Assembly: GCA_030594795.1 (NCBI GenBank)
Contig: JAUVEK010000047.1
Span: forward strand, 1 to 9,194
Direction: 5' to 3'
From: Candidatus Nanohalarchaeota archaeon
GTDB lineage: Archaea; EX4484-52; B79-G9
DNA: 9,194 nt
Both the position numbers and the translations under genes were made by a program. This document shows positions 5,140 to 9,194 of the stretch, piece by piece. The notes under the pieces were generated by a model. The model did no database searches. It saw only the letters and a program-made list of their open reading frames with translations, and had not been told where the DNA came from. Positions within the stretch are counted from its first letter, which is position 1. Each line of letters begins with the position of its first letter.

Positions 5140-6905
5140 GAAACATCCCAATACTTGTCTTTTTTTACCATGATTTCCCTTATCTCTTCAAGTGTGTTCT
5201 TGTCAGAGTCCTTGAGCAGGCCCTGGTTTTCCATGAGAAGCTTATAATCATCCTTTGTAAGAAATGAGTATAATATGTCGCCTTCTTTTATGTTCCTTGT
5301 GACAACAGCTCCGTCAATGCTCACAGCAGCCTGCTTACCGATTTCTGCTGTTGATACATTCTTTCCCTTTTCCTGGATCGCATGGATAGTCCCGATAATT
5401 TTACCCTCACCATTGATCAGGCGGATGCCCTGCTTTATGGAGCCTGACAATATCTCCATTCCGACAATTGCAGGTTTGGACTGCCTGAACACAAATCCTT
5501 CCATAAACCTTACTTTTGCAGGCATGGAAACAGATTCCAGCACGCTTTTCTTTTTTTCCTCTTCAACCTTTTCAGCATATTCCTCGTATTCCTCGATAAG
5601 CCTGTATATTACATCGCTTTTGAATATCGGCACTTTTGACTGTGCTGCAAGGCCGGCTGCATCCTCAAGTATTTTTGTGTTAAATGCAAATATGACCCGG
5701 TATTTCTCATCAACTTCTTCCATTGTGGCAATATCTTTCTTGTTTACAAGACCTATCTCTGCTCTTTTTATCGGGATGCCTTTTTCCCTAAATAGCTTTA
5801 CAATCGCCTCAAGACTGCCCAAGGCATCTGCTTTTATGATAACACCTACATTGTCGGTCTTTATTTCAACTTCTTCTATTTCTTTCTGGACCTCGCGCAT
5901 TAGTTCAGAGGACTCTGTTTCGCTTCTTGCACTCATCACAGGCACTCCTGCGATTGCGTTTTCAAGTGCCGGTGCAGAAATCTTTAACCCGCTTGCTGCA
6001 ACCACTTCATCCATCTGCTTAAACTGCTTCTCGACTCGTATCTCTTTCAGCGGGTTTGTCTTGAACAATGCCTTGATTTTTGTGCATATTGCGCCGTCCG
6101 GATGGCCGATCACAAGCAGGTCCCCCTTTTTCATTATCCCGTCATAGAGTATGACGTCAACTGTCATGCCAAGTCCTTTGACTTCCTTTACTTCAAGAAT
6201 TGTGCCTTTCCCATGACCGCTTGGGTCAATTTCAAGCTTTTTTTCAAGATATTTCTGCGTAAGGCCTGTAAGGATTGTAAGGAGTTCTCCTATCCCCTCG
6301 CCGCTTTTAGCGGAAATAGGTATTATGGCAACATTTTTGGTGAAATCTGCCAGGCGGTCAAACCTGTCAGAAGTGATGCCAAGGTCATGAAGTTCGCCAA
6401 TAAGCTTGTAGAGTTTCATGTCCAGGTCTTCCTGCACGTCATTCCTTTGTTTTGAATATGACTCTGCAAAGCAGGTGCTCTTTTGGGTTATCCAGCCCGT
6501 GATATTGTCTATCTTGTTTGCAGCAATAACAAACGGAGTCTTGTATTGCTTTAGAATATCAATGGATTCTTTTGTCTGCGGCTTGACGCCTTCGTTTATG
6601 TCGATTACAAGTATGGATATGTCTGCAAGCATGCCGCCGCGTTTCCGGAGGAGTGAGAATGCTGCGTGACCCGGTGTGTCAACAAAAAGAAGGCCCGGAA
6701 TCTTCACTTCAATCCCGAATTTTGACAGAAGGGTGCCGCAGGATTTTACGAGAATATCTTTTGGAACCTCGGAGGCTCCGATATGCTGCGTTATGCCGCC
6801 CGCCTCGCCCATGGTCACTCTTGAGTGCCTGACAGTGTCAAGCATCGTGGTTTTGCCATGGTCAACATGGGCAAGTACGGATATTATCGGTTGTCTTATT
6901 GGCAT
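5136..6905 (-). CDS. infB: Translation initiation factor aIF5B (IF2-like GTPase)
   Basis: This GTPase promotes ribosomal subunit joining and initiator tRNA placement. It has 589 residues, the usual size for the archaeal form, without the long bacterial IF2 N-terminus and without an intein. All G motifs are intact: AHVDHGKT (12-19), a switch I region around GGITQHIGA (36-44), DTPGH (76-80), NKID (130-133) and SAK (198-200). Domain II follows at about 230-325. Domain III begins near residue 352 (VGVIIKADALGSLEAIVKLF), a charged coiled stretch at 433-458 (EEYEEYAEKVEEEKKK) links to domain IV at about 462-550, and the C-terminal helix ends KYWDVS. The ATG at 6905 is preceded by GGTGAT with 5 nt spacing, a perfect anti-SD match, and a TATA element near 6964. 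It is the first gene of a coupled pair with malate dehydrogenase. Confidence 0.95.
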   Translation of the reverse strand: MPIRQPIISVLAHVDHGKTTMLDTVRHSRVTMGEAGGITQHIGASEVPKDILVKSCGTLLSKFGIEVKIPGLLFVDTPGHAAFSLLRKRGGMLADISILVIDINEGVKPQTKESIDILKQYKTPFVIAANKIDNITGWITQKSTCFAESYSKQRNDVQEDLDMKLYKLIGELHDLGITSDRFDRLADFTKNVAIIPISAKSGEGIGELLTILTGLTQKYLEKKLEIDPSGHGKGTILEVKEVKGLGMTVDVILYDGIMKKGDLLVIGHPDGAICTKIKALFKTNPLKEIRVEKQFKQMDEVVAASGLKISAPALENAIAGVPVMSARSETESSELMREVQKEIEEVEIKTDNVGVIIKADALGSLEAIVKLFREKGIPIKRAEIGLVNKKDIATMEEVDEKYRVIFAFNTKILEDAAGLAAQSKVPIFKSDVIYRLIEEYEEYAEKVEEEKKKSVLESVSMPAKVRFMEGFVFRQSKPAIVGMEILSGSIKQGIRLINGEGKIIGTIHAIQEKGKNVSTAEIGKQAAVSIDGAVVTRNIKEGDILYSFLTKDDYKLLMENQGLLKDSDKNTLEEIREIMVKKDKYWDVS

Positions 6906-6910
6906 TGAGT

Positions 6911-6916
6911 ATCACC
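6911..6916 (-). promoter_or_regulatory. Shine-Dalgarno site of infB
   Basis: On the minus strand GGTGAT lies 5 nt before the ATG at 6905. It is a perfect complement of the archaeal 16S rRNA tail (AUCACC). It fixes the start and shows that this gene uses a leadered mRNA, unlike several neighbours. Confidence 0.75.
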
Positions 6917-6937
6917 GCGGGTAATGGATTGTGAATG

Positions 6938-6970
6938 TAGATTCTATTGAGAATGTAGTTTTAAATAATG
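6938..6970 (-). promoter_or_regulatory. infB promoter with an inverted repeat near the transcription start
   Basis: The minus strand carries CATTATTTAAAAC (6970-6958), with an A/T core centred near 6964. The expected start site is near 6938, giving a leader of about 33 nt that ends in the GGTGAT site. Between core and start site lies an inverted repeat, ATTCT-ATTG-AGAAT at 6941-6954, extending with one mismatch to 6938-6957. The octamer GAATGTAG is also repeated directly at 6933-6940 and 6951-6958, 18 bp apart. The dyad could be an operator; none of this has been tested. Confidence 0.45.
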
Positions 6971-7129
6971 TTTGGGCTGCGATAGAAGTGAATGGCTTTG
7001 GATGTGTGAAAAGATGTGTTTTCTGGACAAAAAAGAAATCCGGTTAGAGATTCGCAGAATTTGCCCCTAATCATCTGATTTTGTATCATTCACTAATACC
7101 TGTAGGCAGGATTTATTTTCCAAAAACAG
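6971..7129. other. Intergenic stretch between infB promoter and the DUF4346-like gene
   Basis: I find no supportable gene here. On the minus strand, just past the DUF4346-like stop, the sequence runs ACTGTTTTTGG, a short T-tract that may act as an archaeal terminator, followed by A/T-rich sequence and a weak CCTG-CCTA-CAGG dyad (7100-7111). A sequence resembling a box C with one mismatch lies near 7070, but no matching box D was found, so no RNA gene is called. Confidence 0.4.
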
Positions 7130-7462
7130 TTACTTTTCATCCTGCACAAACTTAAGCCCCTTTTTCAGGCAGTGCTCTGCGCGCGCAATCTCGTACCCAA
7201 GATACGCAGCATGGTCAAGCTGCACCACAAAATCATGAAGAAGTATTCCCCGATACAGGTCAATCCCTCTCTTCCCCCTAAAAACCATCCGAAGCTTGCC
7301 GCTCTTCACTTTCCCGTCATTCTTTATCCTTATGGCCTCATAATACTGGACCTGGATGTCTTTCTTGTCATGATCCACATCAATCACAAAAAAGCCCTTA
7401 TCAAGCTTGATATTTCCTCTGTGTTTTGGAACATTGACACTCATATTCTCATTAGGCATCAT
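7130..7462 (-). CDS. Small DUF4346-like protein (pterin-associated family)
   Basis: The protein has 110 residues from the ATG at 7462. Its best marker is the C-terminal block LDHAAYLGYEIARAEHCLKK (82-101) followed by GLKFVQDE (102-109). With DKGFFVIDVDHDKKDI (21-36) this matches my memory of the DUF4346 family, which is found alone or beside pterin-binding (dihydropteroate synthase-like) domains in methanogens and relatives. The biochemical function is not established. It is soluble, with no signal or membrane segment. A GTG at 7468 would add two residues, but the ATG at 7462 lies about 25 nt from a TATA element, so a leaderless start there is preferred. It lies downstream of glyA on the same strand, about 110 bp away. 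A link to tetrahydromethanopterin or folate chemistry is inference from family and neighbour. Confidence 0.6.
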   Translation of the reverse strand: MMPNENMSVNVPKHRGNIKLDKGFFVIDVDHDKKDIQVQYYEAIRIKNDGKVKSGKLRMVFRGKRGIDLYRGILLHDFVVQLDHAAYLGYEIARAEHCLKKGLKFVQDEK

Positions 7463-7480
7463 AAACACTAATTAAAATCA

Positions 7481-7492
7481 GACAAATAAAAA
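7481..7492 (-). promoter_or_regulatory. TATA box of the DUF4346-like gene (leaderless)
   Basis: The minus strand reads TTTTTATTTGTC, centred about 25 nt upstream of the ATG at 7462, and no Shine-Dalgarno sequence is present. The spacing predicts a leaderless mRNA and argues for the 7462 start over the GTG at 7468. A perfect palindrome lies 16 bp further upstream. Confidence 0.5.
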
Positions 7493-7507
7493 CTTATCTT
7501 TCTATTT

Positions 7508-7524
7508 TACCGGGAATCCCGGTA
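7508..7524. repeat. Perfect 17-bp palindrome with a third half-site downstream
   Basis: TACCGGGA-A-TCCCGGTA has 8-bp arms around one base. The decamer AATCCCGGTA (7515-7524) is repeated exactly at 7542-7551. The palindrome sits just upstream of the DUF4346-like promoter and about 50 bp past the glyA stop. Either a regulator site or part of the glyA terminator would fit. On the minus strand the hairpin is followed by A-rich, not T-rich, sequence, which favours a protein-binding site. Confidence 0.7.
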
Positions 7525-7525
7525 T

Positions 7526-7576
7526 TAATTTTAGCCCTCGTAATCCCGGTAAAAACCATCGTTTCTGCTAAAATTA
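7526..7576 (-). terminator. Possible glyA 3' end structure: 10-bp inverted repeat and T-tract
   Basis: The arms TAATTTTAGC (7526-7535) and GCTAAAATTA (7567-7576) are perfect complements separated by 31 nt. The right arm contains the glyA TAA stop (7576-7574). Inside the loop, in the glyA direction, is the T-tract GGTTTTT (7557-7551), about 19 nt past the stop, which could serve as an archaeal T-rich terminator. A terminator role is plausible but unproven. Confidence 0.4.
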
Positions 7577-8833
7577 TTTCATATCATCAAAACAATACTT
7601 AACATCCAGAAACCCCGACCGGAACTCCAAAACATCCTCCTTCACGCGCCCCGGCTCCTCCTTATCAACCCACACGCGCTTGATAAGCTCAGCAACATGC
7701 TTCATATCAGACTCCTTCATCCCAAAATGAGTCATCTCAGCAGTCCCAATTCTGATACCCGAAGGATTGGAAGAATTCTTGACATCATCCCAGGGAAGAA
7801 GATTCTTATTCAGAATCACATTCGCCCCCTCAAGACTCTCAGCGCACCATGCCCCGCCTCCGCACTTCCTGACATCGGCAATCACCTGGTGCGACTTCGT
7901 AAATCCTTTGTTTTCAGCAAGCACATCAATCCCGTATTCACAAAGTGCCCCCGCAAGCGCCTGCGCATTCTTCACAACCTGTTTTGCATAATCCTCACCA
8001 AACTCAATCATCTCAGCCATGGTAACAGCAAGCGCAGGAAGCCTGTGCAGATGATGGTTGGACACAAGAGCGGGAAAAATCTTCGGCTTAATCTTCCTGT
8101 AATGCTCATCACAATTCCCGAAAATCATCCCCCCCTGCGGTCCCGGAAACGTCTTATGCGCTGATGCGCCGACAACATCCACCCCCTCCCGCAAAGGATC
8201 CTGGAACTGCTTCCCTGCAATCAGCCCAAGCACATGAGAGCCGTCATAAGTCAAGACCGCCCCAACTTCATCAGCAGCCTCCCGAAGTTCGCGCAAAGGA
8301 TGCGGGAAAAGAAAAATCGTCCCCCCTGCATTAACAAGCTTAGGCTTATGCTCAAGTATAATCTTCCTGCTCTTGTCAATATCAAGATTCATCTCCTCTT
8401 CATTCAGCGGCATATGCCTGACCTCAAGGCCCCGCACCCCGGCAGCCCCAAACTCTGCCTGGCTGATGTGCGCACCCGCAGGTACACTAGGCGCAACATA
8501 CTTCTCACCCGGCTTTGCAAAAGACGAAAGCAAAATCAAAATAGACAAACACCCCGAAATTGGCCTCACATCAAGAAACTCAGCACCAAAAAGCTTCTTG
8601 CCCATCTCAATACACGCGCTCTCAACCTCATCAACATAAGAGAGCCCCTGATAATACCTCTTTCCCGGCATCCCCTCAGCATACCTGTGCTCAAAATCAG
8701 TATTATAAAGCTTCCACGCAAGCGGGCTCATAACATTCTCAGAAGCAATCAGGTTTATGCACTCTTTCCCTCTCCACTCATCATGCCTCGAAACAGAATC
8801 CTCAACAGCGCCAACAATCTCTTTCACATTCAT
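7574..8833 (-). CDS. glyA: Serine hydroxymethyltransferase
   Basis: This PLP enzyme converts serine to glycine and passes a one-carbon unit to a reduced pterin, which in archaea may be tetrahydromethanopterin or folate. From the ATG at 8833 it has 419 residues, normal for the archaeal form. The start of the fold is seen in INLIASENVMSP (26-37) and YAEGMPGKRYYQG (51-63). The PLP-binding Asp and His are in YDGSHV (Asp197, His200), the Schiff-base lysine is Lys227 in SAHKTFPGPQGG, and the carboxylate-binding arginine is Arg361 in GIRIGTAEMTHFG. GAGGTG at 8846-8841 lies 7 nt before the ATG and decides the start; the GTG at 8848 overlaps that site and is rejected. The gene diverges from purC. Its product feeds glycine and one-carbon units to purine synthesis, so the pairing makes sense. 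Confidence 0.95.
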   Translation of the reverse strand: MNVKEIVGAVEDSVSRHDEWRGKECINLIASENVMSPLAWKLYNTDFEHRYAEGMPGKRYYQGLSYVDEVESACIEMGKKLFGAEFLDVRPISGCLSILILLSSFAKPGEKYVAPSVPAGAHISQAEFGAAGVRGLEVRHMPLNEEEMNLDIDKSRKIILEHKPKLVNAGGTIFLFPHPLRELREAADEVGAVLTYDGSHVLGLIAGKQFQDPLREGVDVVGASAHKTFPGPQGGMIFGNCDEHYRKIKPKIFPALVSNHHLHRLPALAVTMAEMIEFGEDYAKQVVKNAQALAGALCEYGIDVLAENKGFTKSHQVIADVRKCGGGAWCAESLEGANVILNKNLLPWDDVKNSSNPSGIRIGTAEMTHFGMKESDMKHVAELIKRVWVDKEEPGRVKEDVLEFRSGFLDVKYCFDDMK

Positions 8834-8840
8834 ACCAAAA

Positions 8841-8876
8841 CACCTCACCTGAAAAATGCACTCAAAAATTTAAATC
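8841..8876 (-). promoter_or_regulatory. glyA promoter and Shine-Dalgarno site
   Basis: On the minus strand a TATA-like TTTAAATTTTT is centred near 8871, predicting a start near 8846. GAGGTG (8846-8841) then precedes the ATG at 8833 by 7 nt, so the leader would be only about 13 nt. A second A/T element, TTTATATTT near 8895, could give a longer leader and would overlap the purC TATA box on the other strand. Confidence 0.5.
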
Positions 8877-8889
8877 TCTATAATTCAGA

Positions 8890-8898
8890 AATATAAAT
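8890..8898 (+). promoter_or_regulatory. purC TATA box (leaderless)
   Basis: AATATAAAT is centred about 25 nt upstream of the ATG at 8920, with no Shine-Dalgarno sequence between. A leaderless mRNA is predicted. The element is close to palindromic and may serve both divergent genes. Confidence 0.6.
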
Positions 8899-8919
8899 CT
8901 GCGCCACCAAAAATATTCT

Positions 8920-9194
8920 ATGAAACTCATCTCAAAAGGCAAAGTAAAAGAAGTATATGAAATAGACGGCCGCGAGCTTGAATTCCACTTCACAGACAAC
9001 ATCTCCGTATTTGACAAGATAATCCCCTCAAGCATTCCAAGAAAAGGAGAAACACTATGCAAATCATCCGCATTCTGGTTTGAAAAGCTAAACGAGCTTG
9101 GCATCAAAAACCATTACATCTCATCACCTGCATCCACCTCAATGCGCGTCAGGCGCGTAAACGTGATTCATGATTATGACAAGATGAATGCAGA
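8920..9194 (+). CDS. purC: SAICAR synthase, N-terminal part (cut by window end)
   Basis: The enzyme joins aspartate to CAIR with ATP in de novo purine synthesis. Ninety-one codons are visible. The N-terminus has the family's ATP-grasp-like start, SKGKVKEVYEIDG (5-17), then FTDNISVFDKIIP (24-36), IPRKGETLCKSSAFWFEKL (39-57) and HYI (65-67). These match the beginning of archaeal-type PurC, with the Lys-Gly-x-x-Lys-x-Val-Tyr nucleotide-binding turn and the Gly-Glu-Thr segment. The catalytic C-terminal two thirds lie outside the window. The start is an ATG with a TATA element at leaderless spacing. The gene diverges from glyA, whose product supplies glycine and one-carbon units for the same pathway, so shared control from the 86-bp intergenic region is plausible. 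No frameshift is seen in the visible part. Confidence 0.9.
   Translation, partial: MKLISKGKVKEVYEIDGRELEFHFTDNISVFDKIIPSSIPRKGETLCKSSAFWFEKLNELGIKNHYISSPASTSMRVRRVNVIHDYDKMNA

Noticed and set aside
5140..5151. Four-codon extension of malate dehydrogenase from a TTG at 5151
   Set aside because: The ATG at 5139 begins exactly at the conserved N-terminus (SKVSIIGAG) and makes the usual ATGA overlap with infB.
5275..6147. Open frame of 290 codons on the plus strand inside infB
   Set aside because: It is antisense to an intact aIF5B with all G motifs, and its sequence is low-complexity Ser/Phe/Ile, as expected from reading a Lys/Glu-rich gene backwards.
7055..7090. Possible box C/D RNA on the minus strand (ATGATTA near 7070)
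   Set aside because: The box C has a mismatch and no CTGA box D was found at a suitable distance.
7463..7468. GTG start of the DUF4346-like gene at 7468
   Set aside because: It adds only two residues, and the TATA spacing fits a leaderless start at the ATG 7462.
8834..8848. GTG start of glyA at 8848
   Set aside because: This GTG overlaps the GAGGTG Shine-Dalgarno site that serves the ATG at 8833; the added residues do not look conserved.
8234..8896. Open frame of 220 codons on the plus strand inside glyA
   Set aside because: It is antisense to a well-supported serine hydroxymethyltransferase, shows no family motif, and crosses the glyA start and promoter.

Overview
The window looks like archaeal chromosomal DNA, probably from an uncultivated lineage in or near the Euryarchaeota or Altiarchaeota; the exact group cannot be fixed from the sequence. 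The archaeal signs are a compact aIF5B-type initiation factor without a bacterial IF2 N-terminal extension, a SelB-like protein with a degenerate G domain, a DUF4346-like pterin-linked protein, and promoters with an A/T-rich TATA element about 25-32 nt upstream of the start codon. Several of these promoters imply leaderless mRNAs. The two genes with leaders carry Shine-Dalgarno sites (GGTGAT, GAGGTG).

Bases 1-3263 are accessory and look rearranged. They hold the 3' end of a probable glycosyltransferase, coupled by ATGA to a short AT-rich methyltransferase that seems to have lost its middle. A flippase that seems to lack its last membrane helices converges on it, and the two tails overlap by 11 bp. 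Next comes an AlbA_2/HATPase/winged-helix regulator whose amber stop is followed one base later by three perfect 11-bp tandem repeats. Just upstream of the regulator is the decayed N-terminus of a second flippase. The simplest reading is a surface-glycan locus that once had two flippase paralogues, now partly deleted, with the regulator gene occupying the place of one of them.

Bases 3264-9194 are housekeeping. The aSelBL-type protein (+) has a leaderless promoter preceded by two small inverted repeats and converges on malate dehydrogenase, the two sharing a TTAA for both stops. On the minus strand aIF5B and malate dehydrogenase form a two-gene unit with an ATGA overlap. Further upstream on the same strand are the DUF4346-like gene and glyA (serine hydroxymethyltransferase), each with its own promoter signals. 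purC (SAICAR synthase, cut by the window end) diverges from glyA across an 86-bp intergenic region with promoters both ways. glyA, the DUF4346-like gene and purC hint at one-carbon, pterin and purine metabolism.

I see no tRNA, rRNA, CRISPR array, insertion sequence or origin. No clearly new multi-gene system stands out. The best leads are the rearranged flippase/AlbA_2 region, the 11-bp repeat at the amber stop, the GTPase-dead SelB-like protein, and a perfect 17-bp palindrome with an extra half-site upstream of the DUF4346-like gene.
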